A stretch of DNA of 64,000 bases from Mucilaginibacter robiniae (lineage in GTDB: Bacteria > Bacteroidota > Bacteroidia > Sphingobacteriales > Sphingobacteriaceae): assembly GCF_012849215.1 (NCBI RefSeq), contig NZ_CP051682.1, positions 1,116,001-1,180,000 on the forward strand, written 5' to 3'. A program made the position numbers and the translations under genes. The notes under the pieces are model-generated. The model searched no databases, was not told where the DNA came from, and saw nothing but the letters and a program-made list of their open reading frames with translations. Below are positions 27,780-37,000 of this stretch, piece by piece. The number at the start of each line of letters is the position of its first letter. Positions within the stretch are counted from its first letter, which is position 1.

Positions 27780-28553
27780 CTACCAATCTTTTGAAATCTG
27801 TACTTTTTGGCCTTTCAGCTTTTGGTTCTTCAGCTTATCCTGCGTTTGCCTTTCATTGTTGTTCAACGCGTTCAGCATACGCTCGGCATCTTCTTTAGAT
27901 AGCTGTTGCTTTTGTTGCTGTTGCTTCTGCTGATCTTGATTTTGCTTATCCGGCTGGTTCTTGTTCTGATCCTGCTTATCCTGGTTGTTGTTGTTATTTT
28001 GCTGATTCTGGTTTTGCTTCTGCTTGTCTTTATCCTTTTTGTTCTGGTCTTTATTGTCTTTATCCTTTTTGTTCTGGTCTTTATTGTCTTTATCCTGGTT
28101 CTGGTTGTTCTTATTTTGCTGTTGCTGCTTTTTCAACATTTCCTGCGCATAAGCCAGGTTATAGCGTGTTTGCTCATCATTAGGATTGTTCAGCAACGAT
28201 TTTTTGTAAGCATTAATGCTTTCCTCATATTTTTTCTGCTCCATTAAGGAGTTGCCTAAATTATGCCAGGCACCGGCAGCTAGGTTTTTGTTATTGGCGG
28301 ACGAGGCAATTTGATTGAACTGCTGTCCGGCTTTTTCAAAATCTTTTTGCTTGTACAAGGCATCGCCTAAATTAAAGCTACCTTCAACACTTTGCTGCTT
28401 TTTGCGCAAAGCTTGCTGATAGCTGGCTTGGGCTTCTTTATATTTTTTTTGCCCATATAGTTTATTGCCCTTATAAATATCGCTTTTTTCCTGTTGTGCA
28501 AACAGCAGCGAACTAGATAACAGGAATATAAAGCTGATAACTAACTGCTTCAT
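27780..28553 (-). CDS. batC: BatC: TPR protein with Lys/Asn/Gln-rich tail
   Basis: 257 residues. Signal peptide MKQLVISFIFLLSSSLLFAQ, then about three TPR units (GNKLYGQKKYKEAQASYQQAL; AAGAWHNLGNSLMEQKKYEE; NPNDEQTRYNLAYAQEML) to residue 130. A low-complexity region rich in Lys, Asn, Gln and Asp follows (about 130-220, encoded by the tandem repeat listed separately), then the conserved BatC ending LSKEDAERMLNALNNNE. It starts inside batB (4-bp overlap) and is 11 bp from batD. Confidence 0.88.
   Translation of the reverse strand: MKQLVISFIFLLSSSLLFAQQEKSDIYKGNKLYGQKKYKEAQASYQQALRKKQQSVEGSFNLGDALYKQKDFEKAGQQFNQIASSANNKNLAAGAWHNLGNSLMEQKKYEESINAYKKSLLNNPNDEQTRYNLAYAQEMLKKQQQQNKNNQNQDKDNKDQNKKDKDNKDQNKKDKDKQKQNQNQQNNNNNQDKQDQNKNQPDKQNQDQQKQQQQKQQLSKEDAERMLNALNNNERQTQDKLKNQKLKGQKVQISKDW
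28024..28095 (-). repeat. 30-bp tandem repeat inside batC
   Basis: Two identical 30-bp units (28024-28053 and 28054-28083) plus 12 bp of a third. On the coding strand they encode the decapeptide DNKDQNKKDK twice. Being a multiple of three, copy-number change would lengthen or shorten the charged linker without breaking the frame. Confidence 0.85.
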
Positions 28554-29596
28554 GTGTTTTTCACCTCAAATAATTTTATTCTGCTCAAGCGTTTGCTTTT
28601 ACGGTTACTGATAAAGAACTCAGCAGCCAGCAAAACCAAGGCAATACCCAAAAAGAACTGAAAACGGTCTTCAAAATCTTTGTATAGCTTGCTGCCGTAT
28701 AGCTTGCGCTGCACTTTAGCTACCTGGTTCATCACCATATCCAAACCACTGTTGGCATTGGTAGCTCTGGTGTACACGCCGCCACCAGCTATGGCTATTT
28801 CTTTACAAGCGTTCTCATCCATTTTACTGATTACGGTTTTACCATCATTATCTAAATGGTAGCCGGCTTTTTGTCCCCTGGCATCATACATCGGTATGGG
28901 TGCTCCCTGCTGTGATCCCATGCCGATGACATTCACCATAACCTCTTTGCTGTGTGCAGCTTTAGCAGCAGCCACAGCATCATCTTCGTGGTTTTCACCA
29001 TCGGTAATAATAATCATGGCTTTGCCGGTACCATCTTTAAAATCAAACGATTTCATGCCCAAATCTATTGCTGAACCAATGGCGGTACCCTGCACCGGCA
29101 CGATACCTGTGTTGATGGTATTTAGAAAAAGCTTGGCTGCCGAGTAATCGGTAGTTACCGGCATTTGTACATAAGCCTGCCCGGCAAACACAATCAGGCC
29201 AATACGATCATTCTCGTTCAAATTATCAATAAGCTGTGCAATGGCTCGTTTGGCATTCTCTAAACGATTAGGTGCCATGTCTTCGGCCAGCATACTGTTT
29301 GATACATCCAGCAGGATCATTAAATCGGCGCCACGGCGTTTTACCTCTTCTGTTTTTGATCCCATTTGCGGATCGGCCATACCTATAATCAGCAAGGTTA
29401 AAGCCGCTATAAACAAGCCGAACTTTAGCCAGGGCCGGGAAAAAGAAACTTCAGGCATCATTTGCCTGACTATAGGCTTATTGCCCAAGCGGCCAATGGC
29501 CTTTTGCTTCCAGCGGGTAACTATCAAAAACAGGAGAGCCAGTACGGGTATCAAAACCAATGCCCACAAAACAGCAGGATGTGCAAAACGTAACAT
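28550..29596 (-). CDS. batB: BatB: von Willebrand factor A membrane protein
   Basis: 348 residues. Two N-terminal transmembrane helices (about 8-27, 58-76), a VWA domain about 88-290 with a complete MIDAS metal site (DVSNSM; Thr in VQMPVTTDYS; Asp in IIITDGENHEDD) and a C-terminal transmembrane helix (FQFFLGIALVLLAAEFFI). The family pairs with BatA. Its start shares one base with the batA stop and its end overlaps batC by 4 bp, indicating translational coupling. Confidence 0.9.
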   Translation of the reverse strand: MLRFAHPAVLWALVLIPVLALLFLIVTRWKQKAIGRLGNKPIVRQMMPEVSFSRPWLKFGLFIAALTLLIIGMADPQMGSKTEEVKRRGADLMILLDVSNSMLAEDMAPNRLENAKRAIAQLIDNLNENDRIGLIVFAGQAYVQMPVTTDYSAAKLFLNTINTGIVPVQGTAIGSAIDLGMKSFDFKDGTGKAMIIITDGENHEDDAVAAAKAAHSKEVMVNVIGMGSQQGAPIPMYDARGQKAGYHLDNDGKTVISKMDENACKEIAIAGGGVYTRATNANSGLDMVMNQVAKVQRKLYGSKLYKDFEDRFQFFLGIALVLLAAEFFISNRKSKRLSRIKLFEVKNT

Positions 29597-30600
29597 CAGG
29601 TTAAAGCTCCTTTCAACAAGGTATTTCTCAACAAAAATTCAAATACTAAAAGCAACAGCGCTATTATGGCGAAAGGCAAAAACAACTCTGTTTTTTTATG
29701 ATACTGGGTTACATCAATTTTAGCCTTTTCCAGTCTATCAATCTGCTCGTAAATTCCGGCCAAAGCTTTATTGTTGGTTGCCCTGAAATAGCGACCGCCT
29801 GTAGTGCGGGCTATTTGACTCAACGTACCCTCATCAATATCTACCGGCATGTTTTGGTACTGCACGCCGAATGATGTTTGTACCGGATAGGGTGCATACC
29901 CTTTGGTACCTACACCAATGGTGTACACCCGCACGTTAAACTGTTTGGCAATTTCGGCAGCAGTAAGCGGTGGTATAGAACCGGCGTTGTTGGAACCATC
30001 AGTTAATAAAATGACCACTTTACTTTTAGCCTGGCTATCTTTAATGCGGTTTACGGCAGTAGCCAACCCCATACCAATGGCGGTGCCATCCTCAATCATG
30101 CCGTTATGTACATCCTGAAAAAGATTGACCAGCACATCATGATCAATAGTAAGCGGGCATTGTGTAAAGCTTTCACCACTAAATATAACCAGTCCGATAC
30201 GATCATCAGGACGATTTTTGATAAAATCAATAGCTATATTCTTGCCAGCCTCCAGGCGGTTAGGTTTAAAATCTTCGGCCAGCATACTGCCCGATATATC
30301 GGAAGCAATAACAATATCAATCCCCTCGGTAGTACTGTTTTGCCAGCTTAATGATGATTGCGGCCGAGCTAGCGCCACAATCAATGCAATTACACTTAGT
30401 AAACGCAATACAATACCCAAGTGCCGCATACGCGGGATAAGTTGGTTACGGGGTATCTGAAAGCCTTTCAACGCGGGCATGTTGAGCGTACCCTGCAATT
30501 GCTGCTGCTTCCATATATACCAACCTGCCATTAATGGCACCAGTAAAAACAGCCAGAAAAAGCCAGGATGGGCAAACTCTACGCCTTTAAACCATGCCAT
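29596..30600 (-). CDS. batA: BatA: von Willebrand factor A membrane protein
   Basis: 334 residues from ATG 30600 (MAWFKGVEFAHPGFFWLFLL); a GTG three codons upstream is an alternative. Layout as in BatB: two N-terminal transmembrane helices, a VWA domain about 90-280 with MIDAS residues (ASDISGSM; CPLTIDHD; ILLTDGSNNAG) and a C-terminal helix. It overlaps the end of the gene encoding the BatD-like protein by 14 bp. BatA and BatB are thought to form a periplasm-facing complex. Confidence 0.9.
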   Translation of the reverse strand: MAWFKGVEFAHPGFFWLFLLVPLMAGWYIWKQQQLQGTLNMPALKGFQIPRNQLIPRMRHLGIVLRLLSVIALIVALARPQSSLSWQNSTTEGIDIVIASDISGSMLAEDFKPNRLEAGKNIAIDFIKNRPDDRIGLVIFSGESFTQCPLTIDHDVLVNLFQDVHNGMIEDGTAIGMGLATAVNRIKDSQAKSKVVILLTDGSNNAGSIPPLTAAEIAKQFNVRVYTIGVGTKGYAPYPVQTSFGVQYQNMPVDIDEGTLSQIARTTGGRYFRATNNKALAGIYEQIDRLEKAKIDVTQYHKKTELFLPFAIIALLLLVFEFLLRNTLLKGALT

Positions 30601-31564
30601 GAGCAGCACCTCCTTTCCTGCCGGAGTTAGCTACAGCCTGCGTGCTTTGCACAAAAGCAATAGCATTATCCATGCTTTCCTCATTTTCGGTAGGTAGCGG
30701 CTGGGCTTTGGCAAACTTTACCAAATCAGCCAGCGTAAGTATTTGCTGCAAGCGGTTGCGGTTAACGGGTTCCATATCCACGTTGCGTAAACCAGCAAAA
30801 ATCTCGTCGGTAGTTTTTTCGTTCGTTTTTACGTTGTAGCGTAACTCAATATACTCCCGAATAATGTCGGTTAGTTCAATGTAATAAGGCTTTACCTGCT
30901 CGGTTTGCCATAATTTTTTATTCCGCAGTTCTTCCAGTTTGCTCAAGGCGATAAGGTGAGCCGGTACCTGCGGCTTTACTTCAGGAATTACAATAGCCTC
31001 TGGTTTAGGTCGTTTTTTATAGTACCAGATGATACCGGCTATGATACCTATACCTAACAGTACAAGCACTACACTCAGCCAATGGTCGCGCAACCAATCC
31101 CAAAACGAATAAGATACGCCAATGGGTTGCTTAATGTCGAACACACCTTTTGTGGTATCTACTTTTACACTAGTTACCTGCAAGGTAAGCGGTTCAGTTT
31201 TCACGCTATCCTTACCTATCTTGAATGTAAATGAAGGTACGGTGTAAGTACCAGCATCAAACGAAGTAATCAGGTAATTTCTGCGGATGGTTTGCATACC
31301 TGAATGGTCTTTATCAGGCAAAGTATCGGTTTTTACCATACCTACTACCTGCAACTTAGGAGCAACACTATCGGCAATTACTGGAAAGCCTACTACCTGC
31401 TTTTTAGATACGTGTACAAAAAAGCGCAGCATCGTTTGCTGCCCTATGGGTATAGCTGTGCTATCCAGTTGTGCAGTAACGTTCGGTGTTTGAGCGTAAG
31501 CCATTTGCCACAGGCTCAAAAATAATAGTAGTAAACAGCAAGGGTATTTTAAGGTTCTCCTCAT
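30587..31564 (-). CDS. Bat-operon membrane protein with N-terminal Ig-like domain (DUF4381-like)
   Basis: 325 residues from ATG 31564 (MRRTLKYPCCLLLLFLSLWQMAYAQ signal peptide), 1 bp after the DUF58 stop codon. A periplasmic beta-rich domain (VTAQLDSTAIPIGQQTMLRF) resembles the first BatD domain; one transmembrane helix about 164-184 (LSVVLVLLGIGIIAGIIWYY) leads to a cytoplasmic helical region (KLEELRNKKLWQTEQVKPYY) like DUF4381. This gene is standard between DUF58 and batA in Bacteroidota. Role unknown beyond co-occurrence. Confidence 0.75.
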   Translation of the reverse strand: MRRTLKYPCCLLLLFLSLWQMAYAQTPNVTAQLDSTAIPIGQQTMLRFFVHVSKKQVVGFPVIADSVAPKLQVVGMVKTDTLPDKDHSGMQTIRRNYLITSFDAGTYTVPSFTFKIGKDSVKTEPLTLQVTSVKVDTTKGVFDIKQPIGVSYSFWDWLRDHWLSVVLVLLGIGIIAGIIWYYKKRPKPEAIVIPEVKPQVPAHLIALSKLEELRNKKLWQTEQVKPYYIELTDIIREYIELRYNVKTNEKTTDEIFAGLRNVDMEPVNRNRLQQILTLADLVKFAKAQPLPTENEESMDNAIAFVQSTQAVANSGRKGGAAHGMV

Positions 31565-31565
31565 A

Positions 31566-32447
31566 TTAGGGCCTGCGTTCACGCTTTTTAAATAAGGTCA
31601 TTAAAGGTTTTACGTATGATTCGTGCGTACCAATGCTGGCATAGTCCACACCTGTGCGCTTGAACACCTCAGCCAGTTGCTCATTGCGACGTTTGGCATC
31701 AGTACTAAAGGCTGCCCGAACTTCTTTATCGCTGGTATTTACCCATAGCAACTCGCCGGTTTCCTCATCCTGAACCGGGATGAGGCCCAGGTCTGGGAAC
31801 TCTTCCTCATGCTTGTCATAAAGCTTGAGTGCCACTATGTCGTGCTTCTTGTTCGCTATTTTTAATTCATCCTCAAACGCCGGACTGATGAAATCGGAGA
31901 TCACGAAAGCGGTACAGCGCTTTTTGATGGAACCTGTAAAGTAACGCAAAGCCTCAGCTAAATTGGTTCCTTTATTTTCGGGCTTAAAATCAATCAGTTC
32001 ACGAATAATCATCAGGATATGGCTCCGACCTTTTTTGGGCGGGATAAATTTTTCAATCTTATCACTGAAAAAGATTACGCCTACTTTATCATTATTCTGG
32101 ATAGCCGAAAAAGCCAGTACTGCGCAAAGCTCGGTAGCTAAATCCTGCTTTTGCTGTTGCTGCGTACCAAACTTTTCCGAACCGCTTACGTCCATCAGCA
32201 ACATAAAGGTCAGCTCGCGTTCTTCATCAAACACCTTAACGTAAGGATGGTTAAAACGGGCGGTTACGTTCCAGTCAATAGTCCGAATTTCATCGCCTAT
32301 CTGGTATTCACGCACCTCACTAAAGGCCATACCTCTCCCCTTAAAAGCCGAATGATACTCGCCCGAAAAGAGATGGCTGCTCAAGCCGCGCGTCTTGATC
32401 TCAATCTTTCTTACCTTGGCCAGCAGTGCTTGGGTGTCTTTCGCCAT
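31566..32447 (-). CDS. DUF58 domain protein of the Bat operon
   Basis: 293 residues, soluble. The DUF58 signature (FKGRGMAFSEVREYQIGDE, then IRTIDWNVTARFNHPYVKVF) is complete and is followed by a VWA-like region (LLMDVSGSEKFG) with an atypical MIDAS. DUF58 proteins are almost always encoded beside MoxR ATPases and are proposed partners or clients. 20 bp after moxR and 1 bp before the next gene. Confidence 0.92.
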   Translation of the reverse strand: MAKDTQALLAKVRKIEIKTRGLSSHLFSGEYHSAFKGRGMAFSEVREYQIGDEIRTIDWNVTARFNHPYVKVFDEERELTFMLLMDVSGSEKFGTQQQQKQDLATELCAVLAFSAIQNNDKVGVIFFSDKIEKFIPPKKGRSHILMIIRELIDFKPENKGTNLAEALRYFTGSIKKRCTAFVISDFISPAFEDELKIANKKHDIVALKLYDKHEEEFPDLGLIPVQDEETGELLWVNTSDKEVRAAFSTDAKRRNEQLAEVFKRTGVDYASIGTHESYVKPLMTLFKKRERRP

Positions 32448-32467
32448 TGTGTTGCTATGCTAACGGT

Positions 32468-33493
32468 TTACGGAACGTCAATAGTGTTTAGAATTCCGGT
32501 AATAATATCTTCGGAGGTAATATTTTCGGCTTCGGCTTCGTAACTCAGGCCAATGCGGTGGCGCATTACATCATGTGCTACGGCGCGTACATCTTCCGGT
32601 ATCACATAGCCTCGGCGTTTGATAAAGGCATAAGCTTTAGCCGCCAAAGCCAGATTAATACTGGCTCGCGGCGAACCGCCGTAGGTAATCAGGTTTTTGT
32701 ACTTAGCCAGTTTGTATTGGTCAGGAAAGCGGGTAGCAAATACAATATCAATAATGTATTGCTCAATCTTCTCATCCATGTACACTTCACGCACTACCTT
32801 ACGGGCACGAATAATATCTTCCGGACGAATGATGGCGTTAGGCTTCCGCATACCTTGCGGTGATATATTAGCACGAATAATTTGCTTTTCTTCTTCCTTG
32901 TTCGGATAGCCAATTACTACCTTCAACATAAAGCGGTCAACCTGAGCTTCGGGCAACAGGTAGGTACCCTCCTGCTCAATAGGGTTTTGAGTAGCCAAAA
33001 CCAGAAAAGGTTGCGGCAACGGGAAAGTATTGTCACTGATAGTTACCTGACGTTCCTGCATAGCTTCCAGCAAGGCGCTTTGCACTTTAGCCGGGGCACG
33101 GTTTATTTCATCGGCCAGAATAAAGTTGGCAAACAGTGGACCCTTGCGCACAATGAACTCTTCCTTTTTCTGGTTATAAATCATGGTGCCCAGCAAATCG
33201 GCCGGTAGCAAGTCGGGGGTGAACTGAATACGGCTAAAATCGGCTTGTATGGCTTTCGAAAGGGTATTAATTGCTAAGGTTTTGGCCAATCCCGGAACAC
33301 CTTCCAGCAAAATATGCCCATCGGCCAGTAAGCCAATCAGCAGGCGGTCAACCATATTTTTTTGGCCTACAATTACTTTATCCATCTCTATTTTCAGCAA
33401 ATCAATAAATTCGCTTTCACGCTGAATCATTTCATTCAGCGCCCGGATGTCGGTTGAATAGGAAACCGGTACATTACTTTTCAACTCTTCCAT
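32468..33493 (-). CDS. MoxR-family AAA+ ATPase
   Basis: 341 residues. Walker A EGVPGLAKT (about 59-67), Walker B FILADEINRAP (about 127-137), sensor and arginine-finger region around TQNPIEQEGTYLLPEAQVDR, and the C-terminal lid with GGSPRASINLALAAKAYA. MoxR ATPases act as chaperones for VWA-domain partners, here presumably BatA and BatB. First gene of the operon, with a promoter about 20 bp upstream. Confidence 0.93.
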   Translation of the reverse strand: MEELKSNVPVSYSTDIRALNEMIQRESEFIDLLKIEMDKVIVGQKNMVDRLLIGLLADGHILLEGVPGLAKTLAINTLSKAIQADFSRIQFTPDLLPADLLGTMIYNQKKEEFIVRKGPLFANFILADEINRAPAKVQSALLEAMQERQVTISDNTFPLPQPFLVLATQNPIEQEGTYLLPEAQVDRFMLKVVIGYPNKEEEKQIIRANISPQGMRKPNAIIRPEDIIRARKVVREVYMDEKIEQYIIDIVFATRFPDQYKLAKYKNLITYGGSPRASINLALAAKAYAFIKRRGYVIPEDVRAVAHDVMRHRIGLSYEAEAENITSEDIITGILNTIDVP

Positions 33494-33841
33494 TTGATTT
33501 CATTTGAACAGGCAAACTTAATCACCCGATAATTCTTTTGCCAAAGATAATTGTTCATTAAAGATGTTAAAATTTGTTAAATAATACTTTCAAGTTATAG
33601 CCTTTACAAAAATGGGGGGTTGCGATCCCTCCCTCACCTATCAATACAAGCAAGTGTTCATTTCTTGGGCGGGAACGTTCATGAATAATGTAAGCATTAA
33701 CAACGTAGTGTCAGCACTATACCGACTAACATAGTTCATAACTACGCTAATCCGCAGTATTTTATAATGAACCAAATACGATTTGTTCCGTATATACGTA
33801 TTATAACAAAACCATTACAATAAGTATCGTAAATTTGCATC
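33494..33841. other. Divergent intergenic region between moxR and the FeoB-associated gene
   Basis: 348 bp without a gene. It carries the moxR promoter at its left end (33513-33545) and a TAAATTTG box at 33830-33837 facing right. The middle contains a short ATACG palindrome-rich stretch (about 33775-33805) but nothing I can assign. Confidence 0.6.
33513..33545 (-). promoter_or_regulatory. Promoter of the moxR-bat operon
   Basis: On the minus strand, CTTTGG at about 33546-33541 holds a -33 TTTG and TAAGTTTG at 33520-33513 is an exact -7 box, with about 21 bp between. The -7 box lies 20 bp before the moxR start codon. A second TAnnTTTG match (TATCTTTG, 33549-33542) overlaps the -33 element. 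Confidence 0.55.
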
Positions 33842-34003
33842 ATGAACTTTCAAACGGTTATTATTCTACTCGTTTTTGCTGCAGCAGTTTTTTACGTAGG
33901 CCGTATGATTTACAAAAGTTTGGTTACTAAAAAAGGATGTGGCACCAACTGCAAGTGCGGTGTCGATTTTTCCAATATCGAGCCAGACCAAACAGCCCGT
34001 TAA
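33842..34003 (+). CDS. FeoB-associated Cys-rich membrane protein
   Basis: 53 residues. A transmembrane helix (TVIILLVFAAAVFYVGRMIY) is followed by a short basic stretch and a cysteine cluster CGTNCKCG, then an acidic tail. This matches the small FeoB-associated Cys-rich membrane protein family of Bacteroidota, often encoded beside the ferrous-iron transporter genes feoAB. No feo gene is in this window, so it stands alone here. A TAAATTTG box ends only 4 bp before the ATG, so the transcript may have almost no leader. Confidence 0.75.
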   Translation: MNFQTVIILLVFAAAVFYVGRMIYKSLVTKKGCGTNCKCGVDFSNIEPDQTAR

Positions 34004-34054
34004 GCAGCGGCATACCGGTTCTGGCTTCTTCTTCTGCACTGGCAACTCAATTAG

Positions 34055-34062
34055 TACTTTTG
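34055..34062 (+). promoter_or_regulatory. -7 box of the GH18/deacetylase/GT2 gene
   Basis: TACTTTTG, an exact TAnnTTTG match, 23 bp before the ATG at 34086. No good TTG is seen at -33. Confidence 0.4.
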
Positions 34063-34085
34063 CCTTCAATATCTGAATATTTTTA

Positions 34086-37000
34086 ATGGCTCATAAACAA
34101 ATTTTCCAGGCCGATACTCCTAATCGCTGGAATCGCTTTAAATGGCTTAGCCGTGTTCTGTTGATATTGCTGCTTAGTGGCGTAGTAGCTGCTGCGGTGA
34201 CGGTTACCTCCAAACAATATCCATCACTGCCTAATTTGGATTTAGCGCCCCAAAAGTTCTCAAAATCTGAGGTTGAAAATTTAAAAAAGTCAACTCGTTA
34301 TGAGAAGTTTAAACTGCAAAAAGCCCAGATTCAAAAGCTAGCCCATGACCGCCGGTTACACCAGTTAAAGCAGCCGAACAACAAAGACCGCATTAACGTA
34401 GGTTTTTACCGTGCCTGGGAGCCGCAGGCTTATAACTCGTTGGTTGAACACATGGCTCGGCTAGACATGATTGTAACTGAAGGCTTTGGCTTAATAGCTG
34501 GCGCTGATACCATTTCAGTGCGCCTCGATACAGGTTTAGTTAACTTGAACCGCACCTACCGCAAGCCTATTGTAGTTTCATTAACCAATTACATAAACAC
34601 CAGCAGTATAAGCGGCGATTTTGACCGGAAAGATGTAGAACGCATTATCAGTAATCCGCAAAGCCGTACTAACTTCATTAACAACATTGCGGCTAATTTG
34701 GCCCGTTACAAACTACGTGGTGTTAGTTTAGAATTTGATGTAACTAACCGCAACAGCAAAAACTATGTTGCTTTTGAGCAGGAGTTATATACCAACCTGC
34801 ACGCCAAAGGCTTTTTAGTAACACAGAACGTATGGCCTGATGATGATTCGTACAACATCAACCAGCTACAGCATGTTAATGATTACTTGTTTGTAATGGC
34901 CATTGACCAGCACAACGATAACAGTAATGATGGCGATGTATCTAACCAGCACTGGGTAGAACAAATTCTGGATCGTGTGTGTGACCAGGTACCCAGCAAC
35001 AAAATCATCCTGACTATTGCTGGTGGTGGTTATGATTGGCCCGAAGGCAGTGTAGGCAAACCAATGGGGTATCAGCAAGCCGTTAGTACAGCAAAAGAAA
35101 ACCATAGTCAGATTAAATACAACCCAGAATCGGCTAACCTGAACTATCATTATTACGATAAAGACAGCTTACAACATAGCGTTTACTTTACGGATGCGGC
35201 TACCAACTTTAATGTGATCCGCATGGCTGATGATTGGGCTACTGGCGGTGTAGCTTTATGGCGGCTAGGCTTTGAAGACCCTCGTTTATGGACATTTTTC
35301 CAAAAGAACTTATCTATTGATTCACTCAAAAAAACAGGTATAGATCTAAAACGGCTCACTACCGTAGGACTGAACAACCATATTGATTATGATGGAACCG
35401 GCGAAGTACTGGATTTAGTAACCACGCCTGATACCGGCACCATTAAGTTGAAAATGGATCCGTCCACGTTTACCATTACCGATCAACAGTATATTAAACT
35501 GCCTACCAAATACGTAATCAGGCGGTACGGGTACAAGCCCAAAAAGGTAGTACTTACGTTTGATGATGGTCCTGACCCGGACTACACCCCACGTATTCTG
35601 GATATTTTGAAGCGTGAAAAAGTACCGGCTGCCTTTTTCGTGGTGGGTTCAATGGTAGAAAAAAACATTCCATTGTTACGCCGTGAGTTTGATGAAGGCT
35701 ATGAAATTGGTAACCATACCTTTTTCCACCCAGATATTTCCACTATCAGCATTCCGCGGGTTAACCTAGAATTGAATGCTACCCGCAAACTCATTGAATC
35801 TATTACCGGACGTAGCACCATTTTGTTCAGGCCGCCGTTTAATGCCGATGCAGAACCGCAAACCGTTGCCGAGGTGATACCAGTAGCAGAAAGCCGCAAA
35901 CAGAATTATATCAACATTGGTGAATCTATAGACCCTTGGGACTGGCAGCCGGGCGTTACAGCTGATAGTATTGTGGCGCGTGCCATACGCGAATCCAAAC
36001 GGGTGGATGGCAGCATGATTTTGCTGCATGATGCCGGAGGTGACACCCGTGAAGAAACGGTAAAAGCATTACCTGCCATTATTCACTATTTCAAATCGCA
36101 AGGGTACCAGTTCACCACTATTGCCGATTTGATTGATAAGAAGAAGGATGATTTAATGCCACCTATTCATGATGATGCCGATAGCGGTGTTACCGGCACT
36201 TTGTATGATTTATTCGTGAATGGCTTTTTCTACAGCAACTTATTTTTGATTTACTTGTTCCTGTCGGCTATATTCTTAGCGGTAGGTCGCATTATACTAA
36301 TTGGTATTCTGGCTATGCGGCAGTATCTTGCTGAGAAGAAAGAAGTAGAGCCAATTGATTTGAGTACACTGCCACCGGTTAGCATTATTGTGCCCGCTTA
36401 CAATGAAGAAATCACTGCGGTAAAAACCATCCAAAGCTTAATTAAGCTGGAGTATCCGCAAATGGAAATCATTTTTGTGGACGACGGCTCAAAAGATAAA
36501 ACCTTTGAGGTGGTAAGTTTAGCTTACAGTCACCACCCTGCCGTGCAGGTACTCACCAAGCCTAATGGCGGTAAAGCATCAGCCCTGAACTTTGGCATTA
36601 GCCATGCCCGGTATGATTATGTGGTATGTATTGATGCCGATACCTTATTGAAGAATGACGCCATATTGCAGTTGATGGCCTATTTTACTGATGAAGAAAT
36701 TGGTGCAATAGCCGGTACGGTTAAAGTAGGTAACGAAACTAATATTATTACCCGCTGGCAATCTATCGAGTACATTACGGCACAAAACATGGACCGCCGT
36801 GCATTCGATTTACTAAATAGCATTACCGTAGTACCCGGTGCAATCGGCGCTTTCCGTAAGGAAGCTATTTTCAAAGCTGGCGGTTTTACTACCGACACCC
36901 TGGCCGAAGATTGCGATTTAACCATGCGTATTTTAAAGCAAGGCTACATCATCCGTAATGCCAGCGAGGCTATTGCTTATACCGAAGCCCCCGAAACCAT

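Noticed and set aside
28024-28095. CRISPR-like repeat
   Set aside because: Units are directly adjacent without spacers and lie inside a coding sequence.
27906-28247. Leu/Val/Ile-rich plus-strand frame looking like a membrane protein
   Set aside because: It is the antisense of batC's Lys/Asn/Gln-rich repeat, which forces hydrophobic codons on the other strand.
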